Below are positions 9,427 through 18,608 of a DNA stretch of 63,750 nucleotides, piece after piece (the stretch's first letter is position 1; each line of letters begins with the position of its first letter). The stretch is from JBBATK01 sp046297095 (GTDB lineage: Bacteria; Bacteroidota; Ignavibacteria; Kapaibacteriales; NICIL-2): contig JBKCNS010000056.1 of assembly GCA_046297095.1 (NCBI GenBank), positions 1-63,750 on the forward strand, in the 5' to 3' direction. The notes below the pieces were generated by a model. It ran no database searches. It had not been told where the DNA came from and was given only the letters and a program-made list of their open reading frames with translations. The position numbers were made by a program, and so were the translations under genes.

Positions 9427-10521
9427 ATGTCTCTTACCGATACCCTTCGTAGCGCTATTGCAGCAGTTCGCGACCCTGATTTGGAGCGCACTCTGGGCGA
9501 CCTCAACGCCATTCGCGATATCATCGTGGAGAACAACGACGTCAACGTGTACCTGGAACTGGTACAACCCGTGCACTGGATTGCACAGAGTATCGACGAG
9601 GCGGTAAAAGCTGCGGTGCGGGATGTAAACGCTTCGCTGAATTGCATTGTTCATGCTATAGAGAAAGAAACTCCGCGCATAGGTAATGCCCATGTTCTTC
9701 CGCAAGTGAAGAACCTTATTGCCGTTGCCTCCGGCAAAGGCGGCGTAGGCAAATCCACTATGGCCGCAAACCTTGCGTGCGCGCTTTCATTGCGCGGCGC
9801 ACGCGTGGGATTGTTGGATGCAGACATCTACGGACCCAGTGCGCCCACGATGTTCGGACTGCACAATGCCACCATGAATGCAGAGAAAATGGAAGACGGA
9901 CGCATTGTGGGCTATCCCAATGTTCAATACGGAATCGAGATTGCATCTATTGGTTTTGTGATGCAACGCGACCAAGCCGCTATTCTGCGCGGCCCTATGC
10001 TGGCGGGATATTTCAAGACACTTGTAGAGCAGATCAACTGGGGCGATCTGGACTTTCTCATTTTCGATTTGCCTCCCGGCACCGGAGATATTCAGCTCAC
10101 GCTAACGCAGCAGATTCCGCTCACCGGTGCTGTGATTATAACCACTCCGCAGGAAATTGCATTAGCCGACGTGCGGCGCAGTATTGCCATGTTCAACAAG
10201 GTTCAGGTGGACGTGTTGGGCGTGGTAGAAAACATGAGCTACTTTATACCGCCCGACGCACCGGAGAAGAAGTACTACATTTTCGGCGAGGGCGGCGGGC
10301 GCCAAGTTGCTCACGAGGCAGGAGTGCCGCTGCTTGGTAACATTCCTATCAATCTGGCATTGCGAGAAGGAGCCGACGACGGACTCCCTGCTGTGATGAA
10401 CCCCGACACCGATTACTCTATTGCCGCTACCATAAGCGACATGGCCGCAGCGGTAGTACGCCAAACTCGTATCATCAATTCTCGCCGCAGTGATGCGCCG
10501 AAGCTTACCATCAGTCTCTAG
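9427..10521 (+). CDS. Mrp/ApbC (NBP35-type) iron-sulfur cluster carrier ATPase
   Basis: 364 residues. Residues about 1-85 form a MIP18/DUF59-type domain (RDPDLERTLGDL). About residue 100 onward is a deviant P-loop NTPase with ASGKGGVGKST, followed by DADIYGPSAPTMFG and FDLPPGTGD. Members of the family bind and transfer Fe-S clusters. The C-terminal CxxC of canonical Mrp is missing: after ENMSYF the sequence reads IPPDAPEKKYYIFG, a pattern I associate with Bacteroidota homologues. The downstream nfu gene begins five bases after the stop, so the two are an operon for Fe-S maturation. Confidence 0.9.
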   Translation: MSLTDTLRSAIAAVRDPDLERTLGDLNAIRDIIVENNDVNVYLELVQPVHWIAQSIDEAVKAAVRDVNASLNCIVHAIEKETPRIGNAHVLPQVKNLIAVASGKGGVGKSTMAANLACALSLRGARVGLLDADIYGPSAPTMFGLHNATMNAEKMEDGRIVGYPNVQYGIEIASIGFVMQRDQAAILRGPMLAGYFKTLVEQINWGDLDFLIFDLPPGTGDIQLTLTQQIPLTGAVIITTPQEIALADVRRSIAMFNKVQVDVLGVVENMSYFIPPDAPEKKYYIFGEGGGRQVAHEAGVPLLGNIPINLALREGADDGLPAVMNPDTDYSIAATISDMAAAVVRQTRIINSRRSDAPKLTISL

Positions 10522-10526
10522 AAATA

Positions 10527-10763
10527 ATGCAGCCGATTACTGAGCGCATACACGCGGCACTTAATGAGTGCCGCCCATATTTGCAGGCCGATGGCGGCGA
10601 TGTAGAGTTCGTGCGCTTCGAAGAAGATACCCGCACTGCCGAGATCCGCTTTCTTGGCGCTTGTGTGGGCTGCCCAATGTCTGTGATGACCTTACGAGCC
10701 GGCATAGAGCGCATTCTGATACGGCGCGTGCCGGAGATCCGGCGCATAGAGCAAGTGAAGTAG
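10527..10763 (+). CDS. NifU C-terminal domain (Nfu-type) Fe-S scaffold
   Basis: A 78-residue stand-alone Nfu domain. It has LQADGGDVEF at residues about 18-27 and the cluster-binding CVGC motif (CxxC) near residues 46-49, embedded in GACVGCPMSVMTL. Nfu proteins bind a [4Fe-4S] cluster at a dimer interface and pass it to client enzymes. Its tight coupling to the Mrp-type gene, which itself lacks CxxC, suggests the Nfu protein provides the cysteines for the pair. Length is normal for single-domain Nfu. Confidence 0.9.
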   Translation: MQPITERIHAALNECRPYLQADGGDVEFVRFEEDTRTAEIRFLGACVGCPMSVMTLRAGIERILIRRVPEIRRIEQVK

Positions 10764-10923
10764 CGCATCCTCAACCTTCGCTTCCTCTGCCCTCATCACC
10801 GATTTGTACTATCCTGAGCGCTACTGCCGCACTCTTTATGATGGCACTCGTTACACCTGTGCTTTTATGAGTTTTTGTCGTAGTTTTCGGCCCCACAAAA
10901 ACGCTTTCATTTTTGGAGAATAT

Positions 10924-13245
10924 ATGTTGATGCACACATTGCTACGCAGTGCCTTGATTGTCATGATTTCTGTTCTTTGCGCCACGGCTGCATACGCTGC
11001 AAACGGCGATACAACGCGCTTGGATGTAATCGTGAAAGACCGATTTCCGGGCACGCCTACCACTCTTACATCCACTGTGTATGTACCGTCCGGAAAGAGT
11101 TGGTCGCGAGTGTTGTTGAAAGTAAAGCTCGAGTGCCCGTGTGGAAAGGGACTCGGAGAATGGGACTACACCAACACGTACTATATCAACGTACCCACGG
11201 GTCGCAAGGATTCCACGGGCAAGGACATTCGTGAGCCTCTGGAGATTGCCCGCTTTATCACACCGTATTGGGGTGGTCAACCGGGAGGTACAAACTATAC
11301 GTGGCAATGGGACATCACCGACTACGCGTTTCTGCTCAAGGACAGCACACAATTTGCTATTCGCTACGATGGTTACACAGCCAGCGCTGTCTTCAATGTG
11401 TGGGTAGAGGCAATCGAGGGCACACCGCCGTACTACGTGTACGCAATTGACAATTTGTGGCAACGTTCCTTCACGTACGGAAACATGAAGAACCCCATCT
11501 ATCCCTACCTTACGAACAAGAAATTCCGTGGTCGCGATGAAGCCAAGTTTGCAAAGCTTCGCATAACCAACACCGGTCACGGTGGTTACGGCCCCCAAGT
11601 GGTAGCAGAGTTTATCGATAAAACACACCGCATTGCTTTGAATGGAGAAGATCTGTTTACGCAACGACTATGGCGCGAAGACTGCGGAGACAATCCATTG
11701 TATCCTCAGGATGGCACATGGGCTTATGGCCGTGCGGGCTGGTGCCCCGGTGATGTTGTAACCACCTGGGATTGGGATATCACCAAGCACGTGACCAAAG
11801 GCGACAGCACGCGCTTAGACTATAAGATGGAGAAGTTCGATGTAGACTCCAGTTGCAATGGCATCTACACCATAAGCACACAAGTGATGTATGCCACAGA
11901 GCCTGCATTTACCAATGACGTGTCCCTGGAAGAAATTCTTGCTCCGAACAGTGATGCCCCAAAAACCAAATACAATCGCATTAACCCAATCTGTGGCAAC
12001 CCAATTGTTCGCATCAGAAACAACGGTAAAGAGCGCGCCAAAACCGTAACCTTCGAATACGGTGTGAAGGGCGAAACACCCAAGACCTACACATGGGAGG
12101 GAGATCTGGGCATTATGGAATACACCACGGTGAATCTTCCCGCGCCGGACTGGACGGCCTCGTTTGCGGCATCAACCCGTACGTTTGAATGCAAGGTTGT
12201 CAAAACAAACGGCGCTGCCGACGAAGACCCGATGTACAACTCCTTAAGCTCAACGTATTCGGTGCCGCCTACCTACGATTCAAAGATTCAAATCAATTTC
12301 AAAACGAACCGTCAAGCCCGCGGCCAAGGATACTTCTGGGAGATTCGCGATGCGGACGACAACATGATTGCCGATCGCCAGAACAGCACACTGGACGATC
12401 AAACAACCTACGTTGATTCACTAGACTTGAAACCGGGCTGTTACACTTTCCGTTTTGTTAATCCATCCGGTGTTGGTTTGGAGTGGTGGGCCACAGCAAG
12501 CCAGCTAGGACCTGCAGCACTAAGCATGAGTAGTCACGGCACCACCGTCAAGCGATTCCCCGGTGACTGCGGCAACGGCGTTCAGCAACAGTTTGTAGTT
12601 GGTGTTATTCCGCAGATTAAGGTTGTGAACGATGTTTCCGTTATCGACTTTGGCGAAGTAGCCGTAGGCGACTCCGTCCGTAAAACCGTATCCGTCACGC
12701 CGCTGAATTCAGCCGGTCTTTCGGTATCCAAGGTTTCGGTGATTGCGCTTGCAAAGGGCTTCTCGATGGTAAGCACCGATCCCCCTGTTCCTGCAGGTGG
12801 CAAGGTGAGTTTAAAGCAGGGCGAAACTATGCTTGTTACTGTGCAGTACAAACCCACGGTGGCGTCCCGTAAGAGTGCTTCGCTGAATATCGAGAGCAAC
12901 GATCCTTACGACCCCATACTGAGCATTCCTATGTATGGCGGTCAGTCTGCAACATCAGTGGACGATGACAATGAGTTTGCGGCAAATGTGCGCGTAATGC
13001 ACGGCGCGACCGCATCCGAAACACGAATCGTGTTTACAAACCATCCGCTTCGTGCCGGAACAGCGCGCTGCGCAATCCATAACATTCTTGGCCAGGAAGT
13101 GCGCTCGGTATTCGAGCGTGATGTGCGCGCCGGCGGCGAGATTGATGTAACAGAAAATCTCTCGGACTTACCTTCCGGAGCATACTTCGTTGTGGTTCGT
13201 GTAGGAAACAACGTACTTAGTGCGCCGTTGTACCTTACGCGGTAA
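10924..13245 (+). CDS. Secreted PNGase F-like peptide:N-glycosidase with T9SS sorting domain
   Basis: About 773 residues with a signal peptide ending near AAYAANG. Residues about 60-330 match the peptide-N4-glycosidase F family: a cysteine pair then GEWDYTN with Asp near 81, IARFITPYWGG, a DITDY segment, TGHGGYG then VAEF with Glu near 229, and a Cys-rich RAGWCPG. The Asp and Glu correspond to catalytic residues of Elizabethkingia PNGase F (Asp60, Glu206). The enzyme class removes N-glycans from glycoproteins. An ASH-like domain (about 595-680) and a T9SS sorting domain ending in AYFVVVRVG follow. The ATG at 10924 sits close to a GGAG site; ATG 10930 is possible. Its 3' end overlaps the convergent pta gene by 11 bases. 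Confidence 0.85.
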   Translation: MLMHTLLRSALIVMISVLCATAAYAANGDTTRLDVIVKDRFPGTPTTLTSTVYVPSGKSWSRVLLKVKLECPCGKGLGEWDYTNTYYINVPTGRKDSTGKDIREPLEIARFITPYWGGQPGGTNYTWQWDITDYAFLLKDSTQFAIRYDGYTASAVFNVWVEAIEGTPPYYVYAIDNLWQRSFTYGNMKNPIYPYLTNKKFRGRDEAKFAKLRITNTGHGGYGPQVVAEFIDKTHRIALNGEDLFTQRLWREDCGDNPLYPQDGTWAYGRAGWCPGDVVTTWDWDITKHVTKGDSTRLDYKMEKFDVDSSCNGIYTISTQVMYATEPAFTNDVSLEEILAPNSDAPKTKYNRINPICGNPIVRIRNNGKERAKTVTFEYGVKGETPKTYTWEGDLGIMEYTTVNLPAPDWTASFAASTRTFECKVVKTNGAADEDPMYNSLSSTYSVPPTYDSKIQINFKTNRQARGQGYFWEIRDADDNMIADRQNSTLDDQTTYVDSLDLKPGCYTFRFVNPSGVGLEWWATASQLGPAALSMSSHGTTVKRFPGDCGNGVQQQFVVGVIPQIKVVNDVSVIDFGEVAVGDSVRKTVSVTPLNSAGLSVSKVSVIALAKGFSMVSTDPPVPAGGKVSLKQGETMLVTVQYKPTVASRKSASLNIESNDPYDPILSIPMYGGQSATSVDDDNEFAANVRVMHGATASETRIVFTNHPLRAGTARCAIHNILGQEVRSVFERDVRAGGEIDVTENLSDLPSGAYFVVVRVGNNVLSAPLYLTR

Positions 13246-14227
13246 GTGAGGACATCAACACCGCCACACAGGCTACATTCACAATATCGTCTGCGGAGCA
13301 TCCGCGAGACAGATCGCAATAGGGTTTGGATAAACCTTGAACTATAGGACCGAGCGCCACGGCACCAGCCAGGCGCTCGGTTAGTTTATAGCCTATGTTA
13401 CCGGCATCCAGGTTTGGAAACACCAGCACATTTGCATCACCATGCAGGGGTGATGCGGGCGATTTACGTTCCGCAACCGATGCCACTAAAGCAGCATCCG
13501 CCTGAAGCTCACCGTCTGCCGGTATGTTCGGAAATTGCTGCCTAAACAATTCCGCTGCTTGCCGCACACGCAGTACTGATGCGCTCTCGGCGCTACCTTT
13601 GGTGGAGAATGACAAAAAGGCAACACGTGGCTGCAGCTCTGCTACGCGCAGCATATTCTGCGCGGCCGAGCCCGCGATATGGCACAACTGTAACGCATCC
13701 GGCTCGGGCACAACGGCACAATCTGTGTAGATCAAAACCTGACTGTTCAGAATCATAAAGAAGAAACTGCTGAGCGTGCTTACGCCGGACGCCAGCGGAA
13801 TGGTAGCAAGCGCTGCGCGAAGCACATCGGCGGTGGATGTTACGGAACCCGCCACCACAGCATCTACGGCACCTATGTGCAACGCCATACCAGCTGCAAT
13901 AGTTGGCACTGCGCAACGGGCGCGGGCATCATCCAAGGTGCGAATCTTTCCGGGGCGCACATTCATGAACGCGTGAAGAACCTCGTCGCGTTGCCCAAAC
14001 TCCGGGGGATTGATGAACTCAACACCCTGCAATGAGATACCATGCGCCATAGCCACATTGCTAACAGTTTGCTCGTCACCCACAAGTACGGGTGTAGCAA
14101 TACGCTCCGAGACCAGTATTGATGCGGCTTGCAGAGTGCGAGGGTCAGTTGCATCGGGAAATGCCACTCGCGCATTTCGCATGCGTGCGCGTTCTTGAAG
14201 ATGCTGTACGAAATCGGATGAGTTCAC
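13235..14227 (-). CDS. pta: Phosphate acetyltransferase (phosphotransacetylase)
   Basis: 330 residues, the normal size of the single-domain class. It begins with a segment RVAFPDATDPRTLQAA and ends with VQGLSKPYCDLSRGCSADDIVN, both characteristic of phosphate acetyl/butyryltransferases. An internal NLDAGNIGYKL segment also fits. The enzyme interconverts acetyl-CoA and acetyl phosphate. No acetate kinase is adjacent, so the pathway partner must be elsewhere. It is convergent with, and overlaps by 11 bases, the PNGase F-like gene. A phosphate butyryltransferase is the main alternative. Confidence 0.88.
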   Translation of the reverse strand: MNSSDFVQHLQERARMRNARVAFPDATDPRTLQAASILVSERIATPVLVGDEQTVSNVAMAHGISLQGVEFINPPEFGQRDEVLHAFMNVRPGKIRTLDDARARCAVPTIAAGMALHIGAVDAVVAGSVTSTADVLRAALATIPLASGVSTLSSFFFMILNSQVLIYTDCAVVPEPDALQLCHIAGSAAQNMLRVAELQPRVAFLSFSTKGSAESASVLRVRQAAELFRQQFPNIPADGELQADAALVASVAERKSPASPLHGDANVLVFPNLDAGNIGYKLTERLAGAVALGPIVQGLSKPYCDLSRGCSADDIVNVACVAVLMSSLTA

Positions 14228-14351
14228 GCTGAATTGCTAAAAAAACGTGGAAGCGCCCGAATATACGCGCGAAGCCGCACTCCCCGGGAATACGGCGGCC
14301 ATCAGGTTGTGTGCCTACTGAGTATTTTCGTGCAATCACTTCTGCATCACC

Positions 14352-15131
14352 ATGAAATCACTACTTGCCCGCATTGGAAGAATGGCTCGAAATTTCTCCG
14401 GAGAATTCGGCTCGCTCACTCTGCTTCTCGTGCGCATCGTTCGGTATATCCCGCAGTCATTTCGCGATCGCAAACTTGTGATTGAGCAAATGGGATTGGT
14501 CGGCTCAGACTCACTTCCGCTGGTGATCTTGATTGGTTCGTTCACCGGTGCCATTGCTGCTCTGCAAGCCACGAATCTCTTTGCAAAGTTTAACCTTATA
14601 GGAATTGCCCGCCCGTTTATCGGCGGCTCCATCGCTACTGTGGTGTTTACGGAGCTTACGCCCGTGCTCACTGCACTTGTTATCGCCGGGCGCGTGGGCG
14701 GAGCTATTGCGGCTCAGATAGGAACCATGGCTGTTTCGGAGCAGATCGATGCACTGGAGATGATGGCTATAGACAAAACCCGCTACTTGGCTATGCCCAG
14801 AGTGATTGCCGCGGTTACCATGATGCCCATTCTTGCAGTCTTCTCGAATAGCGTTGCTCTTGTTGGCGCATACATGCTCACAAGTCTCAAGTTTGACTTT
14901 TCCTCAGCAGTGTTTTTTAATTCCATTCAGAACTATTTCCGCGTAAGCGAAGTAGTAACCAGTCTGAGCAAATCGTTTGTGTTTGGCGGGGTAACTTCAC
15001 TGATAGGATGTCACGTAGGTATGCAGGCCACCGGCGGCGCGGAAGGTGTGGGCCATAGCACAGTTCGGGCGTTTACCATCAGTGCCGCATCTATCTTGAT
15101 TATTGATGCCCTCTTCGGCTACGTGTTGTAG
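14352..15131 (+). CDS. MlaE family lipid ABC transporter permease
   Basis: A 259-residue permease with five or so membrane spans. Recognisable are the LIGSFTGAIAALQ, ARPFIGGSIATVVFTELTPVLTALVIAGRVGGAIAAQIG and SEQIDALEMMAIDKTRYLAMPRVIA segments that define the MlaE/YrbE family (quoted here in pieces). These permeases move phospholipids between membranes with an ATPase (MlaF) and an MCE protein (MlaD). Neither follows here. A hairpin at 15121-15157 spans the stop codon but lacks a T tract, and the next gene is 135 bases away. Confidence 0.9.
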   Translation: MKSLLARIGRMARNFSGEFGSLTLLLVRIVRYIPQSFRDRKLVIEQMGLVGSDSLPLVILIGSFTGAIAALQATNLFAKFNLIGIARPFIGGSIATVVFTELTPVLTALVIAGRVGGAIAAQIGTMAVSEQIDALEMMAIDKTRYLAMPRVIAAVTMMPILAVFSNSVALVGAYMLTSLKFDFSSAVFFNSIQNYFRVSEVVTSLSKSFVFGGVTSLIGCHVGMQATGGAEGVGHSTVRAFTISAASILIIDALFGYVL

Positions 15132-15266
15132 GCGCACTCAAATGGAGCGCCACACGTTCAATCGGCAAATGAAACAAGTCTTTTTGCTGTGTGTTGTAGC
15201 AGATGTCGCAACGTTGTAACTATTTTGGATTGAATTATTACAGACGAAGGTTATAAAGGTACCAGT

Positions 15267-16178
15267 ATGAAATTGTTTTTTGTGGTAGCAATCGCAGGAA
15301 TTCTATTCTTTAACTTGGCCGTGGCCCGACCGGCATTGAATTCAATGAATGCTATACGCGTAGACTCTATTCCGCGAAATCTCAGCCCGCAAAATGATAC
15401 AACCTTTGGCTGTATCCCTAAGACGGTAGTGCTTCGGTGGAGCCAGGGAACGTCGTTCGATAACAGCTACTTTGTTGAGCTTTCTGCAGACTCTACCTTC
15501 GAAAATCCTATTGTCTCGGAAGTTGTGATTTTGAATACGAAGTTCGAGTGCCCTGTTCCGCAAGCTGATACCACCTTGTACTGGCGCATTCGCACACAGT
15601 TCGACACCACCGCCATTTGGAGATTTACTCTGCGTCGCCCAGGCATTCCTACAACAGTATTGCCCACCGCCGATACCGTTACCGACAACCCTGTAAAGTT
15701 TGTGTGGAATGCATCATCAGGTGGCAGCAAAAGCGAAGTACTCATTGAAGCCGATGCGTACAACCGCCGAGATACAGTAGAGAGCGACACCGTACTCTTC
15801 GCCACCCTGCTGGGATTTAAATCGTACTCGTGGCGCGTTCGCACCCTGTGCGGCGATGGATTCAGCGAATGGTCGGCTCCGCGTACCTTCTATCTGAATA
15901 CCGTTACCAATAGTGTTGATGCGCAAACTCCGAGCGGCTCACCCATTGGTGTGGAAGCCGATCCTGCATCGCAATATCTTTTTGTGCGTCATAACGACGG
16001 CACGGCACTCAGCACTGTTCGCATTGTGTCTGTGCTGGGCCACACCGTTGCCCTGGTGGATGCAGCAGGTGCTTCGCAGGCAAACATTGATATTCGCTCA
16101 CTGAGCAGTGGTGTATTCTTTCTTCTGGTAGAGAGCGCCAATCGTCAATGGAGTTCGCGAGTACACATTTCTCGTTAA
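15267..16178 (+). CDS. Small secreted T9SS protein with fibronectin-III-like domains
   Basis: 303 residues with signal peptide MKLFFVVAIAGILFFNLAVA. Two beta-sandwich modules at about 40-125 and 130-210 have the pattern of cell-surface Fn3 domains (LRWSQGTSFDNSYFVELSAD; FVWNASSGGSKSEVLIEAD, then YSWRVRTLCGDGFSEWS). The last 85 residues are a T9SS type A-like sorting domain ending GVFFLLVESAN. There is no catalytic motif, so it is probably an adhesion or scaffold protein. It stands alone between the MlaE gene and a terminator. Confidence 0.75.
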   Translation: MKLFFVVAIAGILFFNLAVARPALNSMNAIRVDSIPRNLSPQNDTTFGCIPKTVVLRWSQGTSFDNSYFVELSADSTFENPIVSEVVILNTKFECPVPQADTTLYWRIRTQFDTTAIWRFTLRRPGIPTTVLPTADTVTDNPVKFVWNASSGGSKSEVLIEADAYNRRDTVESDTVLFATLLGFKSYSWRVRTLCGDGFSEWSAPRTFYLNTVTNSVDAQTPSGSPIGVEADPASQYLFVRHNDGTALSTVRIVSVLGHTVALVDAAGASQANIDIRSLSSGVFFLLVESANRQWSSRVHISR

Positions 16179-16253
16179 GGATTGTAGCAAAGACTTTCGC
16201 GCAGGTTCGTCAGGGTAAACAACTCCCTTCCTTCCGCTGCGAACAGTAAAAAC

Positions 16254-16292
16254 AAAAAGCGTTGCCCGTATCTCACGAGCAACGCTTTTTTT
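16254..16292 (+). terminator. Rho-independent terminator
   Basis: Arm AAAAAGCGTTGC at 16254-16265 pairs with 16279-16290 and is followed by a T run. It lies 75 bases after the Fn3/T9SS gene. The A-rich left arm means it may also serve the convergent M16 gene. Confidence 0.88.
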
Positions 16293-16365
16293 TTGTTAAC
16301 GCAATAGAATGTGTTACGTGTCGGTTTCACAGCGCTGATTGCGTCTGCAAACCGGCAGGTATATT

Positions 16366-18513
16366 TTACTTCGAACGCTCGAACAAAGAGTCTTCCATTG
16401 GCGTGTTTACTTCGTACGTAGAGGTACTTGTAAAGCCCATGCCTTGCATCTCAAGCTTCTCTACCGACGGCAACTTCACACCGGCAACATCAACGAAGTT
16501 GTCGTAACTCTCGGTGATTGTCATTGGCCCTTGAGGAGAATCTTGTGTTTGTTCTACCTTTCGTAACAGATAGGTTGCTGCATCGAAATAGAAATCAACG
16601 GTCTGCTTGGACGGGGATGTTGTATGCAGATGAATCAAACCATTCTGCTTACCCTTGATCTCACAGGTATATCCAAGCGCAGGAAGTTGTGTGTAGTAGA
16701 ACATTCCGGCTTCAGCTATTGCCGAGGTACGGGTTTTCTCATCCATTTCCTCTGCGGGCTGGCCCATCATCGACACCCAACCATTGGTGCCGTTCACCAC
16801 AATCTCCTGGCTGCCGAACGGTGTGGTAAGCGTAGTAACTTTCTTGTTCGGCGCTTTCATTTTGCGATCGGACGAACCGTCGAACTCCCTGCCGCCGGCA
16901 CTGATCTTGGTTTTCACGCTAACGTGCATTGTTTGAATGGCATCCATTTTCTCCTTGCCACCCATTGCTTTTTGCACCGCTTTCATGAGTTCATCTACGG
17001 TTAGGTTAACTTTCTCCATGTTGTCGCCAACAGGGTTCAGATCCAGATCGTAGGTAAACACGCGTCCATACTTTGCCAATATTGGTGCGATATCCGGCGA
17101 ACCAACCACAATCAAATATTGCTTGTCGTCGCGCATGTATTGCGATGCTGCACGCTGCGCGTCATACGGCGAGTACGCGGCCAGACGCTTTGCATAGCCC
17201 TTTAGATACTCAGGTGACATGCCCAGGTATTCTGCGTTCTGCAGCAAGCCGGCTACGAAGTCGCTACGCTCGAAGGTCATAAGGTAATTGCCCAGTTCAT
17301 TCATGCGCAAGGCATTGAACTCGTCATCGGGAACAACATCTGTGGCAATCTTGTTGATCTCGCGCTTCAACACCATGATTGCCGAATCGGTAACTGCATT
17401 ACGAACATCAGCACCGGCAAAGAAGCGATTGAAATACTTACCTTGAGTTACAGCAGCATAGGGTGTATAGGTAAATGAATAGGTCTCGCGCAAGGTCTTA
17501 AATAAACGACCCGCAAATCCCGAACCCAACACACTGGTTGCCAACGAGAAGGGCTCATACATTTCATCTTTGCGGCCCGGCACCAGAGCGCAGGATACAA
17601 GCGAGCTCTGTACCGAGCCCGGACGCTGAATAAAGTACACGCCGCGAGGCATGGGCTTCGGAGCAGGCATTTGCGTAATGGTAAGTTGATTGGGCTTCCA
17701 ATTGGCAAAGGCTTTCTCGAGTTGCGGAAGAATCTCATTCATCGAAACATCGCCCACCACCGTGAGACATGCGCGATTGTTGGGGCGAACATACTTCTCA
17801 TGGAAAGCACGAATGTCGGCAATGCTGATGCTTTTTACCGACTGTTCCGTTCTGCGAAGGGCGCTGGGGTGATCCTTTCCGTACAGGGCAATGCGAGAGA
17901 GCGCTCCGGCAAGTGCCATGGGATTTGCGCGCTCTTGTTTGATGGATGCCATTACTTGCGGTATGAGCTTGTCCAGCTCTTCTTTGGGGAACAACGGGTT
18001 CTGAATCACATCAGCGAAGATGTTGAGCAACAGCGCATTGTGCTTCTTCAAACCATCGAGACTAATGGTCATGAGCTCGCCCTGAGAGTTCGTACTCAGA
18101 TTAGCTCCCACGCTGTCTACAGAGTTCGACAACTCCGCAGCAGAGCGCTTCTGCGTTCCTTTGTAAATAAGGTTCGTCATCATGTACGACAATCCGGGCG
18201 TTGCGCCGTCCAGACTCTCGCCGGCACCAATTTGAATGCGGTAAGCAATGGTGGGCTGCTTATGGTCTTCCACTACATATACCTTAAGGCCGTTGGAAAG
18301 TGTTGCCTCGCTATAGCGTGGAAACTCAATCTCGCGCATTTCTCCAACTCCGGGCTTCTTGCGAAAATCCGGAGCTGCCTTAGCAGCCGGAGCGGGAGCG
18401 GCATCGGCAGCAGCCGGCACCGGTTTAGCTTTCTTATCTGATGTCTTCTTTTGGGCAAATGCACCGGCGCTGAGCAGAACCAGCAAGCCGAATACAAGCA
18501 ATCGTGTTTTCAT
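16366..18513 (-). CDS. Non-catalytic M16 peptidase subunit with C-terminal LolA-like domain
   Basis: 715 residues with signal peptide MKTRLLVFGLLVLLSAGAFA and an Ala/Pro/Lys-rich linker. Residues about 70-490 form an M16 (insulinase/processing peptidase) double module. Where the HxxEH zinc motif should be, the sequence reads LSYMMTNLIYKGT, so the metal ligands are absent. From about residue 505 a further beta-rich domain (QTMHVSVKTKI...TESYDNFVDVAG) resembles the LolA/LppX outer-membrane lipoprotein-sorting fold. This M16 plus LolA-like arrangement is unusual. The catalytic partner is encoded just upstream (gap 95 bases), so the two probably form a periplasmic heterodimer. Confidence 0.85.
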   Translation of the reverse strand: MKTRLLVFGLLVLLSAGAFAQKKTSDKKAKPVPAAADAAPAPAAKAAPDFRKKPGVGEMREIEFPRYSEATLSNGLKVYVVEDHKQPTIAYRIQIGAGESLDGATPGLSYMMTNLIYKGTQKRSAAELSNSVDSVGANLSTNSQGELMTISLDGLKKHNALLLNIFADVIQNPLFPKEELDKLIPQVMASIKQERANPMALAGALSRIALYGKDHPSALRRTEQSVKSISIADIRAFHEKYVRPNNRACLTVVGDVSMNEILPQLEKAFANWKPNQLTITQMPAPKPMPRGVYFIQRPGSVQSSLVSCALVPGRKDEMYEPFSLATSVLGSGFAGRLFKTLRETYSFTYTPYAAVTQGKYFNRFFAGADVRNAVTDSAIMVLKREINKIATDVVPDDEFNALRMNELGNYLMTFERSDFVAGLLQNAEYLGMSPEYLKGYAKRLAAYSPYDAQRAASQYMRDDKQYLIVVGSPDIAPILAKYGRVFTYDLDLNPVGDNMEKVNLTVDELMKAVQKAMGGKEKMDAIQTMHVSVKTKISAGGREFDGSSDRKMKAPNKKVTTLTTPFGSQEIVVNGTNGWVSMMGQPAEEMDEKTRTSAIAEAGMFYYTQLPALGYTCEIKGKQNGLIHLHTTSPSKQTVDFYFDAATYLLRKVEQTQDSPQGPMTITESYDNFVDVAGVKLPSVEKLEMQGMGFTSTSTYEVNTPMEDSLFERSK

Positions 18514-18608
18514 AGTTTTAATTGATGTAATGTTCAATGTTCAAAATTCAATAGCAAAAACAAACATGTTGGCGGTCCTAATGCCGGCCAACGCTCACGC
18601 GTATTCGG

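Noticed and set aside
15121..15157. Hairpin across the MlaE stop codon as a terminator
   Set aside because: Stem is broken by a bulge and there is no T tract; kept only as a remark.
17671..18441. 256-residue open frame antisense to the non-catalytic M16 gene
   Set aside because: Entirely opposite a conserved gene, no protein-like motifs.
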